The notes under the pieces are model-generated. The model saw only the letters and a program-made list of their open reading frames with translations. It searched no databases and was not told where the DNA came from. From NCBI RefSeq assembly GCF_900113765.1, contig NZ_FOQO01000006.1, positions 186,001-250,000 on the forward strand: a DNA stretch of 64,000 bases, written 5' to 3'. Shown here in pieces: positions 41,761 to 51,609 of the stretch (positions within the stretch are counted from its first letter, which is position 1; each line of letters opens with the position of its first letter). Position numbers and translations under genes: made by a program. This stretch comes from Parapedobacter indicus. GTDB taxonomy: Bacteria; Bacteroidota; Bacteroidia; Sphingobacteriales; Sphingobacteriaceae.

Positions 41761-44364
41761 CTAGGAAAGAATCATCTTGTAGTCTTTACCGAATTCCTCC
41801 CCATAAATATGGCGATATTCATTGCAGAAATTTTCAAATGTTTGCGTGGCGAGCGAGTGGTTACCCATATAGGCTAGGGCTTTGCACTTGATGATCATAG
41901 CCTCTTCGTGAACGGGATCGAAGTAAAAAATATTATTGGCCAGTTCAACCATAAATTCCGGATCATCTGAAATAGCTACATTCTCTGCAAAACGCATATA
42001 GGTGTTGATCACCTGGATCGAGACCTCTGCTTTAAACGAGTCGAGCCATTCATAGTCCGTTTCAGAAAGAAATCCACCTCGTTGAACAATAGTCGACAAT
42101 TCTTTGATACGATCTTTAGCTAACCGATCTTTGTTGGTCACAATCGATAAGTAATTTTTGTAATCGATATAAATATCGCTATCGGCCTGAAATCTCCAGT
42201 ATCCGGTTTCTTTAGAGATCTTCGTGCTTCCCAATCGTTCTAAGATGGTATTAATTTTCGCAATATTGACAGACCGGTTGTTACGGGCACTATCCGTAGA
42301 TTTATCAAACCAGAATTGTTCCGTTAATTTTTCCGAACTGATACCCCTTCCTCGTCGCAACGTGTGGAGTAATACGACCAGAAATATTTCCTTGATAAGC
42401 GGCGTGAAACTGCGGGTCATATCGATTCCTTCGGAGTCAAAAAGCTGCAAATCTCCACCAAAAAGAAATATACTGCTTCTATCTTGTCTTTGTTCCATTG
42501 TGTTCACAAGAGAGATCGCTTCCCCCTTAAGTTCCGCCACCAACGGCGGACTGGAAATGGGCACCTGCTTCGCTTTCACGGCTCTTTTCCGTATGAAAAC
42601 GTAAGCAGCCAGTAACCCCACCACACCCAATGCAACGTATAACCAAATCCGCATACCCCAACCCTTCGATAGGACCTTATTCGTTGTGGCATCATAGGGA
42701 AGCGGTGGACTAAATAGCGAATAAATTTTGGCTACCGCGAGATCGTCCTTTTGATCATAATACAAAGTGACCGCCGCAAAACGCTTGCTATCGGGACAAT
42801 AATACAAATCAGAAAAAGATTGGATATCGTGGAAGGAATACGGAATAGGTGCTGCCAGCTCTCTCAAATCGGGTTGAGTCAACGAACCGACGACCAACTG
42901 TAAATTCGCATTGTATTTATGTTTAGGAAATACGAGCCCATAGTACTGACCGGCTTCCTCATCAACGATCAGCGAATTGGCCCATACAAAATCCTCTTCG
43001 CCCGGATTAAGTTCATAGATTTTCGAAAGCGTTTTCTTTTTGACGTCAAAAAAAACAAGATCGTAAATGTTTTTTGGATTGAGCATTTGCTGACCCGAGA
43101 CACTTCCATAACCTCCCAGAATATAGGCACCGCCTGGTGTAGCACCCAATGCGGCAAGGTAACGTGGGACAAGCGGTTCTCCACCAACCGCAATCGGATG
43201 CCAGGTTCCGTCCGGCGCGTACCGTTGAATTTCGTTCTTGAATAGAAAATGGCCGTATCCTCCGACAAAATACAAACTGCTATCCACCGGTGAACTGAAT
43301 TTGTTGAAATGAAGATAACTCGTCCCTTCCCCAGGATAGATAAAGTTTTTTGACCATTTTAATGATGCAAAATCAAAGACCGAAACGGTTTTCTGATCGA
43401 TGCATATATTCAACAGTTGATTGTTCAATGTGTCAAAAAAAGATTGATTTCCATTAATCAATAGCAACGGTCCAGATTGATAATGGTAAACGCTGCGCTG
43501 GCCTGTTGGAATATGAATACGTAACAGCGAGTCTCTTCCGACTACGAAGATACTTTCCGTCCGCGGATCAAATGCCGAACTAGCCTGTCCGCTTATTTTG
43601 ACATCCTGAAGCAATCCCCACTCATAATGGGATCGCTTGATCCATTGGGGATTGACGACCGAAGCGGTCATTCCCCTGATCACGTCATTTACCGCTGTGC
43701 CTTTTTCCTCATCCAACGGCCAATGATGCAACAGGCGCCCTCCCTCCCGGATTTGAACATTCCGTATCTTCATTGCAGGTACATCGGTCGTCTTGAACTC
43801 CTTGTAATCGTTATATCCAAACAAGACTTTCAGGCAACCGCGAATATCGATGGGCAATCTCTCAGTGTAAACACTGTCACCACATTTTACCGTTATTAAA
43901 CTCGCATGCGTATCCAGTTTAATCGCAATGGGAATCCAGCTGTTAAAAAGTTTGGCAGAATCGATGTTAAAGGCGATGTTAGAAAATTTTCCGCCTAATA
44001 CGATTTTGAAATGCTTCTCTGCATTTGTTGAGCGATCATAAAGCAAATCAATATTTGTTTTGTCATCGGCGATGATCCGAACAACGTAACCAAAATAATC
44101 GGAACGGTTAGGCATGAACGAGAGCTCGAATGCCAACTCGGTGTCATCGTCAACACATAGCTGCTTACCGCTGCTTAAATCCAATCCCGTCCGCCGGTCC
44201 AGAACAGCCTCATGGCTAGCAAAACCCAATCCGTATTGGGCATTACCATCCAGCGGAAATATAACCATACTTCCCAGGATACAATAACAGATGACATAAA
44301 AAGCCCCCGGTTTCAATGCCCACATAGATTTATAGATTGCAGTTTGTCGATAGCCAATAGACAT
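41761..44364 (-). CDS. Membrane sensor-regulator: lectin-like and kelch-like periplasmic part, SARP/BTAD-like cytoplasmic part
   Basis: The product has 867 aa. After a signal/anchor (about 20-42), residues 45-230 look like a concanavalin-like sandwich (ELAFELSFMPNRSDYFGYV, HWPLDEEKGTAV), and residues 255-560 form kelch-type blades (SLYFVGGYGHF, GGAYILGGYGSVSG). A single membrane helix lies at about 568-590 (WLYVALGVVGLLAAYVFI). The cytoplasmic part has a winged helix (about 640-745, EIFLVVLLHTLRRGRGISSEKLTEQFW) and a BTAD-like TPR domain to the end (ELANNIFYFDPVHEEAMIIKCKALAYMG). It probably senses glycan or envelope signals and acts as a one-protein regulator of this locus. It is the only local regulator seen. 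Confidence 0.7.
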   Translation of the reverse strand: MSIGYRQTAIYKSMWALKPGAFYVICYCILGSMVIFPLDGNAQYGLGFASHEAVLDRRTGLDLSSGKQLCVDDDTELAFELSFMPNRSDYFGYVVRIIADDKTNIDLLYDRSTNAEKHFKIVLGGKFSNIAFNIDSAKLFNSWIPIAIKLDTHASLITVKCGDSVYTERLPIDIRGCLKVLFGYNDYKEFKTTDVPAMKIRNVQIREGGRLLHHWPLDEEKGTAVNDVIRGMTASVVNPQWIKRSHYEWGLLQDVKISGQASSAFDPRTESIFVVGRDSLLRIHIPTGQRSVYHYQSGPLLLINGNQSFFDTLNNQLLNICIDQKTVSVFDFASLKWSKNFIYPGEGTSYLHFNKFSSPVDSSLYFVGGYGHFLFKNEIQRYAPDGTWHPIAVGGEPLVPRYLAALGATPGGAYILGGYGSVSGQQMLNPKNIYDLVFFDVKKKTLSKIYELNPGEEDFVWANSLIVDEEAGQYYGLVFPKHKYNANLQLVVGSLTQPDLRELAAPIPYSFHDIQSFSDLYYCPDSKRFAAVTLYYDQKDDLAVAKIYSLFSPPLPYDATTNKVLSKGWGMRIWLYVALGVVGLLAAYVFIRKRAVKAKQVPISSPPLVAELKGEAISLVNTMEQRQDRSSIFLFGGDLQLFDSEGIDMTRSFTPLIKEIFLVVLLHTLRRGRGISSEKLTEQFWFDKSTDSARNNRSVNIAKINTILERLGSTKISKETGYWRFQADSDIYIDYKNYLSIVTNKDRLAKDRIKELSTIVQRGGFLSETDYEWLDSFKAEVSIQVINTYMRFAENVAISDDPEFMVELANNIFYFDPVHEEAMIIKCKALAYMGNHSLATQTFENFCNEYRHIYGEEFGKDYKMILS

Positions 44365-44535
44365 CTAAATCATAAAGATGTACTGTGGATATCTGCTAGC
44401 GATTATTTTCGCCTTCCAAATATCGACAAACTTGCCAATATCTGCAATGGATGCATTCTAAATTGTCAAATTGGGCGCGTCTACCGGAACTTATCTGTTT
44501 GACCGCAAGCCCTCCAGGCCTTTTAGGTTTTACAA

Positions 44536-47148
44536 CTAGACACCTCTTTTAAGGTGGATGATTTTATAGGGTGTCTCCTTATTGACGTTGGGATAGATGA
44601 ATCCTTTACCATTGGCATCCATAACTTCTATTACATACATCAGATCGTATTGCGGATCAATTTGACCGGCGGGTATTGTTGCCTGGAACATGTTTTTTTC
44701 ACCGGTTGTGACCATTGGCAGCATTTCAAAGTCTTTGTACTGGTTCACGGCCCGGTATTGCAGGCGTACCCATTTTAATCCGCCTGGTGCTTGTACATGT
44801 ACCTGCAGCGTGATGGGCTTCCCTACAGCCGCGCTGTCCGGTGCTTGATGACGAATGACAAAATAATTGCTGTTTTCCGGATCGTCAGCAGGTTTGTAGC
44901 CGGGCGATTGGGTTACCTGCCCGTCTGGTTTGAACCTCAGGCGTTCTTCTTTTAGTTTTTCCACACCGTTATTCAGCATCACCAACTCGTCCTTCCAATG
45001 ACCTGAAAGCGGCTTTTTCCCGATCAATATCGGATCTGCATATAAATCGCCAGCGGCATTTACCAACTGCGACCAAGCTTCGGCTGCCTTTTCCTCGTAA
45101 GCGATTGCATCGTCTAGTGCCGATACGTCTTGTGTACGAAGAAACAAGCAGTAGCTCACCGCTGCCGGAACCCTACGGGAATGATAAAGCGCAAGGTCTG
45201 CAAGCATCTTCAGATCGGTGACGGTGGCATGAAACTCCTTATTGTTTTGGTCGCCGATCAACTCTTCGGCTTCAGCGACTTTTTCCTTGATCGATGCAGA
45301 CAACCGTGCCAGCCATTCGCTGGTTGTCGACGGTAACGTTTTTGCCGTCTCCAGTTTCCCCAACAGCACCTGTGCCTCTTCGTCAAAACTGGCAAATTGC
45401 TGCAAATCGCTACCTTCGGCGCTCGCATACAACGGCAAATCGCCCAAACGTTGTTTTTCCGGCCAGGCACTGGTCGTCGGAAAAAAGCTGTATGGGTAAC
45501 ACGCCCCGACAATCCGTGGCAGTACCCAGCTCGCTTCATGTAAGGCCGACCGGATCAGCGGACCAGCTTTTTCTCCAAACCGTTTCGCAAATTCTTTGTC
45601 CCAGACATCATCCGGTGTGTGTGGATCGTATCCGACCAAGCCAAACGTCTGATAGAAGTGCCAATAGCGTTCAAATTCATACGTGTAATACGGATAGGGC
45701 GGATTGAGCAGTTGAAAGGGTTCTGCATCGTGCACCTGTGATTCCATTTTGGTTGCCATCGGTTCATACACGGCATATGCATCGCTATTGTATAGATGGC
45801 TGCTGGCGGCAAAGCGCCTGACGTATTCCGGATCACCCCACAGGAATACCCGGTTGGACCCACCATTCCATAGTTTCCATAATACCTGATAATGCTGTGG
45901 GTAGCGAAGCATATCGGCGTATCCATGGCGCCTGTTTTTTTGGTCTTCCCGATTAATGTGTGTAGGGCTGTAGGGAAGCCCCATTTGTTCCATCCAAAAC
46001 TTCGGCGCGATGCGGAAGTTGAGCCCCATATCGATCGCATTTTTTATTAACGCATCGGTAATGCCTTTGCCATGGATATCAATAAACATATCCGGTGCGG
46101 TTTCCTTGACGGTCTGGAAAAAATTCAGGCTAAATTCGTGCAATTCACTTTGCTTAAGACCGGATTCATTGTTGGTCTTAAACAGAATGGCATCCAGTTC
46201 GGGAAAGGTCTTTAAAAACTTGGCAAAGGCTGCTTTGGTATATCGGTTCAGGTTGGTCGAGTCAAGCCCGGTTACCTGCCACGGTAATGGGTGGCCCTCA
46301 CGGTATTCAAAATCCGGATTTCCCCCAGCCTGCACACCGCCACGGTAGATATGATCCCATATACCCAGCCGGATCCCGATACCGCGGTCGTGCGCCATCT
46401 TAATGAGCCGATTCATCGTTGCCACATTCTTTTGCTGCTGCTCGGCAGTTATATCCGCCATTTTTACGCCGGGATAGCCATCCACGTTAAAAAAGTAGGG
46501 GTAACAGGGTGCCATGAAGCCCCCGTTTTCATATCCGAACAGAATCTCCAGCATATTAAGCCGATTCTGTGCCATCATGTCAAAATACCGAACCCAGAAA
46601 TTCTCATCGTAGAAACGGCTCTCCCAGTAACGGCGGTGCATGGTATACATCGCAATGCCGCGCTCTTTGATATCCGGCTCCGAAGTAACTTCCGTTACGA
46701 AATGTAGCGGATCCGACGATTCGGTGCTCCAGCTGATACGGTTGGCAACGTCCAGTAATCCGTACATCAGGCCGCTGTCGTCATATCCGCTGATCACGGT
46801 GACCGGCTTGTTTTGCCACGTGGTATTCCAAATGGTCAGTGATTCTTTCGTTTCGGGTACCGAATGATTGCCTTCTTTCAGTAGCCGTGCCGCCAAACCA
46901 TTTCCATGAGCGATTCCAGTTATCAGCATCATCCGGCCTTTGGCATTGCCGGTGGATGTCAACGTTTCAACGTGCAGCTGTTTCTGCTGGATTGCTTCGA
47001 TCAATTTGGTTAAGCCGTGCCTCGCCACCGGACTTAATTGGGTATCGGTAATAATCGATACATCCATACCGGGCGAAGCCGCATAGGCCTGTGAAAAAAT
47101 CAATGTAAATGCAACTAATAACGCACGTAGGCAGTTTAACGACTTCAT
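44536..47148 (-). CDS. Secreted glycoside hydrolase with GH67/GH20-type N-terminal domain
   Basis: The product has about 870 aa with a signal peptide (LIFSQAYAA). The N-terminal alpha/beta domain (about 30-150) ends SGYDDSGLMYGLLDVANRI, as in alpha-glucuronidase/hexosaminidase N-domains. A (beta/alpha)8 barrel (about 155-520) has RGIAMYTMHRRYWESRFYDE, GIGIRLGIWDHIYRGG, AILFKTNNESGL and RVFLWGDPEYVRRFA, followed by a helical region and a C-terminal beta sandwich. Acidic residues fit a retaining or inverting glycosidase, but it matches no CAZy family I can name with confidence; an alpha-uronidase is possible. The ATG at 47148 lies 5 nt after the GH92 stop. Confidence 0.6.
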   Translation of the reverse strand: MKSLNCLRALLVAFTLIFSQAYAASPGMDVSIITDTQLSPVARHGLTKLIEAIQQKQLHVETLTSTGNAKGRMMLITGIAHGNGLAARLLKEGNHSVPETKESLTIWNTTWQNKPVTVISGYDDSGLMYGLLDVANRISWSTESSDPLHFVTEVTSEPDIKERGIAMYTMHRRYWESRFYDENFWVRYFDMMAQNRLNMLEILFGYENGGFMAPCYPYFFNVDGYPGVKMADITAEQQQKNVATMNRLIKMAHDRGIGIRLGIWDHIYRGGVQAGGNPDFEYREGHPLPWQVTGLDSTNLNRYTKAAFAKFLKTFPELDAILFKTNNESGLKQSELHEFSLNFFQTVKETAPDMFIDIHGKGITDALIKNAIDMGLNFRIAPKFWMEQMGLPYSPTHINREDQKNRRHGYADMLRYPQHYQVLWKLWNGGSNRVFLWGDPEYVRRFAASSHLYNSDAYAVYEPMATKMESQVHDAEPFQLLNPPYPYYTYEFERYWHFYQTFGLVGYDPHTPDDVWDKEFAKRFGEKAGPLIRSALHEASWVLPRIVGACYPYSFFPTTSAWPEKQRLGDLPLYASAEGSDLQQFASFDEEAQVLLGKLETAKTLPSTTSEWLARLSASIKEKVAEAEELIGDQNNKEFHATVTDLKMLADLALYHSRRVPAAVSYCLFLRTQDVSALDDAIAYEEKAAEAWSQLVNAAGDLYADPILIGKKPLSGHWKDELVMLNNGVEKLKEERLRFKPDGQVTQSPGYKPADDPENSNYFVIRHQAPDSAAVGKPITLQVHVQAPGGLKWVRLQYRAVNQYKDFEMLPMVTTGEKNMFQATIPAGQIDPQYDLMYVIEVMDANGKGFIYPNVNKETPYKIIHLKRGV

Positions 47149-47153
47149 AACAA

Positions 47154-49340
47154 TCAATTGGGTTTATCGGTCATCTCCAACTCCAACACACCTCCATTCA
47201 TGATATCGGCGTGTGAGAGAAAAGGTCTTTTCAATTTCCTGCCGTTTAACCGGGCAGACCCGACATACTTGTGCGTATCTGACACATTTTTAGCTCTTAC
47301 ACGAAACGTCTTGCCATCTGTCAACTCAATCGTTGCCTCCTCAAACAGCGGGCTCCCCAACACATATTCGCCCGATGCCGGGAAAACGGGGTAAAAACCA
47401 AGTGATGAGAAAATATACCAAGCAGATAGCTGGCCGCAATCTTCATTTCCGATGATTCCGTCAGGTTTATCGTGATACATTTGGCGCATAATGTCATGCA
47501 CTTTCTCTGCCGTTTTCCAGGGCTGGCCCGCATACGAATATAAGTAAGCCACGTGATGCCCCGGCTCATTCCCGTGCGCATATTGCCCGATGGTGCCCGT
47601 TAGATCGACCAGTACGTCTTCGTTCGTTTCCGATTCAAGCTGAAAGAACGTATCCAGCCTTTCGGTAAACCGCCGTGGTCCCCCCAGCAAATCAATGAGT
47701 CCTTCCACATCTTGGGGAGCCAGCCAAAGATATTGCCATGCATTCCCTTCTGCATAATCCGCCGCCCAGGGTCGGACGCTTTTCAGCGGATCAAATTTCG
47801 GGTTCCATCGGCCATCCGCCAACTTACCCCGCATAAAGCCCGTAGCCGGATCGTAATGCATCCGATAACTTTCCGCCCGTTTCCGGAAATAGGCATAATC
47901 ATCCTTTTTCCCCAATGCTTTTGCCATCAGCGCAATACTTCCCGCGCCGATGGCATTTTCCATGGCGTTGGCAACCGGCCTACTGACTTCTCCATCCGAA
48001 GGAATGACCTTGAATTCCCTGAGGTAATTCAATCCCTTTTGATCCGACATCGCCGTCGTCTTCAGCGCCTGGAACGCCCGTTCAGCATCAAAGCCCCTCA
48101 GCCCCTTGAGGTAAGCTTCTGCGACAATCTGCTGACTACTGATACCGACCATGGTTTGTGTCTCATACCCCATCAAGTGCCAGATCGGTAAGTACCCCTG
48201 CTGATCGGAAATAGCCAACATGGAATTGACCATGTCATTTACCCGATCGGGATTTAAGAGGACATACAAGGGATGGGCCGCCCGATAGGTATCCCATGTA
48301 GAAAAAATGCTGTAGTTCGTAAAACCGGGATCCGTGTATACATTGCCATCGACACCCCGATAGTCTCCGTCATGATCATTGAAGAGCGAAGGATGCATGA
48401 AGGCGTGATACATCGCGGTATAAAATACCCGTTTATCCACGGCACGGTTCGTGGTGATGTTGATCTTGCCCAGTTCGTCTTCCCATTTCTCATCTGCCGC
48501 CACCGCGACCCGTTCAAAATCCCAATGTGGAATTTCGGCCGATATGTTGGCCAGGGCATTCTCCGTGCTTACCGGCGATATCCCGACTTTCAATTCGACG
48601 TTTTCAGGGGGTTGCTGCAGACTGATCAAGCCTTTGATGGCGCTCCCCTTTCCTTCCTTGCCGGATAGCGGTTTTTGGTCGTCATAAAGCGAAAAGTCAT
48701 GGATAGCCACCGAGCTTTTAATGGCAAAATAAATCAATTGCTTCTTCGCCCATCCCGAGGACGCCCGATGGCCAACCAACGTATATTCGTCTACTTGCTT
48801 TAGGTATGTATCCGTCGATTTGTCGTTGATCCCCTCCTTCAAATCCAGGATAATACGCGCCGTTTGCCCATCCGGAAAATGATAGCGGTGGTAGCCCACC
48901 CGCTCGGTGGCTGTCAATTCGACCTCGACACCGTTAGCCAGTTCAACACGGTAATAACCCGGTTTTGCACGCTCATTATCGTGGGAAAAAAGAGACGCGT
49001 ACCCACTGCCGGGAACCGTCTCTTCACCTTTGTCTAACTTAATCGCCCCGGTATAAGGCATAATCAACACATCGGAAAGGTCTCCAATACCCGTACCGCT
49101 AAGGTGGGTATGGGCAAACCCACGAATCACACTGTCTTGGTAATTATATCCCGAACACCAGTCCCAACCTTTATAAAAATTGTCCGGGCCCAATTGGACT
49201 CCGCCAAATGGCACATTGGCACCTACAAATACATGTCCATGTCCACCCGAACCGATAAAGGGATCCACATAAGAGGTCAGTTTCTGCCCCACAGCAAAAA
49301 ACGAAACTACACTGAATAACAGCGTGACGGTTGCCTTCAT
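47154..49340 (-). CDS. GH92 family exo-alpha-mannosidase, copy 2
   Basis: The product has about 728 aa with a signal peptide (TLLFSVVSFFAVGQ). YVDPFIGSGGHGHVFVGANV opens the beta-sandwich. The barrel carries NYSIFSTWDTYRAAHPLYVL, HGNEPGHHVAYLY and GIIGNEDCGQLSAWYIFSSLG, the classic GH92 catalytic loop. It should release terminal alpha-mannose. The sequence is far from copy 1, pointing to a different linkage preference. The ATG at 49340 lies 10 nt after the preceding stop; a TTG further upstream overlaps that gene. Confidence 0.92.
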   Translation of the reverse strand: MKATVTLLFSVVSFFAVGQKLTSYVDPFIGSGGHGHVFVGANVPFGGVQLGPDNFYKGWDWCSGYNYQDSVIRGFAHTHLSGTGIGDLSDVLIMPYTGAIKLDKGEETVPGSGYASLFSHDNERAKPGYYRVELANGVEVELTATERVGYHRYHFPDGQTARIILDLKEGINDKSTDTYLKQVDEYTLVGHRASSGWAKKQLIYFAIKSSVAIHDFSLYDDQKPLSGKEGKGSAIKGLISLQQPPENVELKVGISPVSTENALANISAEIPHWDFERVAVAADEKWEDELGKINITTNRAVDKRVFYTAMYHAFMHPSLFNDHDGDYRGVDGNVYTDPGFTNYSIFSTWDTYRAAHPLYVLLNPDRVNDMVNSMLAISDQQGYLPIWHLMGYETQTMVGISSQQIVAEAYLKGLRGFDAERAFQALKTTAMSDQKGLNYLREFKVIPSDGEVSRPVANAMENAIGAGSIALMAKALGKKDDYAYFRKRAESYRMHYDPATGFMRGKLADGRWNPKFDPLKSVRPWAADYAEGNAWQYLWLAPQDVEGLIDLLGGPRRFTERLDTFFQLESETNEDVLVDLTGTIGQYAHGNEPGHHVAYLYSYAGQPWKTAEKVHDIMRQMYHDKPDGIIGNEDCGQLSAWYIFSSLGFYPVFPASGEYVLGSPLFEEATIELTDGKTFRVRAKNVSDTHKYVGSARLNGRKLKRPFLSHADIMNGGVLELEMTDKPN

Positions 49341-49350
49341 GCGCTTCCTT

Positions 49351-51564
49351 TTAGTTGTTGTCAAGTTCTTCTTTTGTCCAGGGTTGGGTCCGGCCCGCTG
49401 TTTGTTCGCGGACCCGTTTCACCCTACCGGGTCGTACAGCAGGCGCCTTATTGCCCAGGTCATTCCGGATGTAACTCAGCACAGCAGCAATGTATTCATC
49501 ATCATTGGAACCTACCGCCGGCATCATATTGGTATAGGTCTTCCCATCGATCGGTCCGGTGAGTCCGTGCAATAGAATTTTGATTAGCTTATTCGGATCT
49601 CCGTTTACATCGGCATTGCCTGCAAGTGTAGGCGCAGCGGCTGCACCACCGCCAATGCTTAGCCCCTTGCCATCTGCTCCATGGCACGAAGCACAAAACT
49701 CTTTGTAGATGACCGCTCCTTGCTTAACCCGTTTCTGGTCTTCAATGGCCAGCAATGCGGCTTCTTTTTCCGCTTTAGCCCGTTCAACCAACCGGTCTGC
49801 ATACCGCTGCTGAGACACAGCCAGTATATCGTCAGGATGCGCTTTCAAAAGCTCATCGATGAGTCCTTTGGCCCGAGTGGATTCATCAAATCGCATATTA
49901 AGTCCCAATTGAAAACGTACTTCCGGATTCGGATCATTTTTCAACGGGTATAAGGCATCGAACAACGCGGCATCGTTTTCCCAAGCAGCCCCATCAGCTA
50001 CCCATACGGCGTTCTTGCGAACGTTGGCATCCTTATCACCCAACGCGGCTTCAAGTGTCGCCCGGTCCAATATTCCCAAACCCTCCAATGTCCATAATGC
50101 ATGGATACGTGCCAGCTGTGCGGGCGACGATGCGACCAATTTTCGAAGTGCATCTCCGACGCTGGTATCGCCACGCAATACCAATAATTTCTGTGCATTG
50201 TCGCGCCACCAACCATTCGGATGCTGCAGGTATTGAACAAGCTGAGCCGGGGTTTCATCCAGCATTTTTGGACGGGTCGTATCGGGCTTCATCCCTTCGT
50301 AAACCAGTCGGTAAATCCGGCCGCGGCCAATATTTTTATCTAGTCCCCGTTCCACAATTTTAGGTCGCAGGAAACTTCCTTCTTTTGTCCATTCACTTTC
50401 CTGAATAATCCCCCGGTACATATCCACGATGTAGAGATTGCCATCGGGGCCGGTTTGCGTATTTACAGGCCTGAAGTTCATGTCAGACGAGGCAATGAAC
50501 TCCTCGTGATCGTATGCATTCGTTAACGAGATTTTACCCCCATCATTGGCTACTTTTGCCCGCCTGATCAGTCTTCCCACCGGTTCACAGATCAACAGGT
50601 CTCCCACCATATCTTCAGGAAGCGATGTTCCCCGGAAAATCGATTGCCCGGTACATGCCGTGAAGTGGTTCAATGTGCTGTCTGGGCGGAGCCTGTTCAG
50701 CCCACCCTGTACATCAGGTGTAGCAATCACCGGCCATACGGCCTTGAATTCGTCATCGTACTGATCGTTAAAATCGAGCCGGCCGTAGTAGGGATTTTGT
50801 TGGAAACCCAGTGCCGGTATTTCAGCCCCTGCTGCGGAAAAGTATAGCCGTCCGTAGTCATCGTTGGCCAGCCCCCATTGTCCACCCGGGCTTTCTTCCA
50901 GCTCTTCGGCAACCAGCTTACCCTGTTCGTAACGGTACCGTACATTTTCGACGGTCAGGTAAATGCGGTTATCCAGGTTCCACACCAAGCCACTTCGCTG
51001 GTGTTCCAGGTTGTTGGTATTGGGCCGGTCGTTGACAAAAACCGCTTCACGCTCATCGGCCATTCCATCGCCATCCCTATCCCGGTAGCTATAGATGCTG
51101 TTGTCGAACGTCTCGGCTACCAGCAGCCGGTCATCCAAGGGCAGAATCATCCGTGGCAACACCAAGCTGTCGATAAAGACAACCGATTTATCCATTTTCC
51201 CGTCGCCGTCCGTATCTTCCAGCCGTTTGATCGAACATACCGGCTGCATTTCGCCTGTACCGTTAACATCCTGCATGTAGGTATTCATCTCCGCAACAAA
51301 CATCCGTCCATTGGCATCCCAAGCGATCGCCACCGGTTCATGGATCATGGGTTCACTTGCCACCAGTTCCAGCTTGTATCCCGGCTGAAGATAAATTTGC
51401 TCCATGCTTTCCTCGGGCGACAGGTACGCCGGGGAGGGCAGTGTGTCAACGATAATTTTGCCATTTTCATCACGTTTAAGTGACTTAACCGGTCCATTAC
51501 ACGACGTCACAAGCCCCACAATCGAAAGGGCACCGACCACACCCGCTACATATTGTTTAATCAT
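49351..51564 (-). CDS. Membrane-bound dehydrogenase-like lipoprotein: beta-propeller, HEAT-like repeats, cytochrome c
   Basis: The product has about 737 aa. The ATG at 51564 gives a lipoprotein signal ending IVGLVTSC. The propeller part (about 60-430) has QPGYKLELVASEPMIHEPVA, IAWDANGRMFVAEMNTYM and TGPDGNLYIVDMYRG. HEAT-like helices (about 450-590) follow, then a haem c domain with CASCH at about residue 624, ending MMPAVGSNDDEYIAAVLSYIRN. It is a smaller relative of the 7807-11193 protein with a conventional cytochrome instead of the planctomycete-type haem domain. Position between ThuA and GH92 suggests oxidation of released sugar or glycoside. Confidence 0.82.
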   Translation of the reverse strand: MIKQYVAGVVGALSIVGLVTSCNGPVKSLKRDENGKIIVDTLPSPAYLSPEESMEQIYLQPGYKLELVASEPMIHEPVAIAWDANGRMFVAEMNTYMQDVNGTGEMQPVCSIKRLEDTDGDGKMDKSVVFIDSLVLPRMILPLDDRLLVAETFDNSIYSYRDRDGDGMADEREAVFVNDRPNTNNLEHQRSGLVWNLDNRIYLTVENVRYRYEQGKLVAEELEESPGGQWGLANDDYGRLYFSAAGAEIPALGFQQNPYYGRLDFNDQYDDEFKAVWPVIATPDVQGGLNRLRPDSTLNHFTACTGQSIFRGTSLPEDMVGDLLICEPVGRLIRRAKVANDGGKISLTNAYDHEEFIASSDMNFRPVNTQTGPDGNLYIVDMYRGIIQESEWTKEGSFLRPKIVERGLDKNIGRGRIYRLVYEGMKPDTTRPKMLDETPAQLVQYLQHPNGWWRDNAQKLLVLRGDTSVGDALRKLVASSPAQLARIHALWTLEGLGILDRATLEAALGDKDANVRKNAVWVADGAAWENDAALFDALYPLKNDPNPEVRFQLGLNMRFDESTRAKGLIDELLKAHPDDILAVSQQRYADRLVERAKAEKEAALLAIEDQKRVKQGAVIYKEFCASCHGADGKGLSIGGGAAAAPTLAGNADVNGDPNKLIKILLHGLTGPIDGKTYTNMMPAVGSNDDEYIAAVLSYIRNDLGNKAPAVRPGRVKRVREQTAGRTQPWTKEELDNN

Positions 51565-51609
51565 CTGTTTAATTTTAGTTATCTTCTTTTGAATTTCTTC
51601 CTTTGTCAA

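Noticed and set aside
14419..51609. Upstream TTG starts for zwf, the ManD-like, GH67-like, GH92 copy 2, haem lipoprotein and GH95 fusion genes
   Set aside because: In each case an ATG a few codons downstream gives a proper signal peptide or family start and avoids overlap with the preceding gene or repeat.
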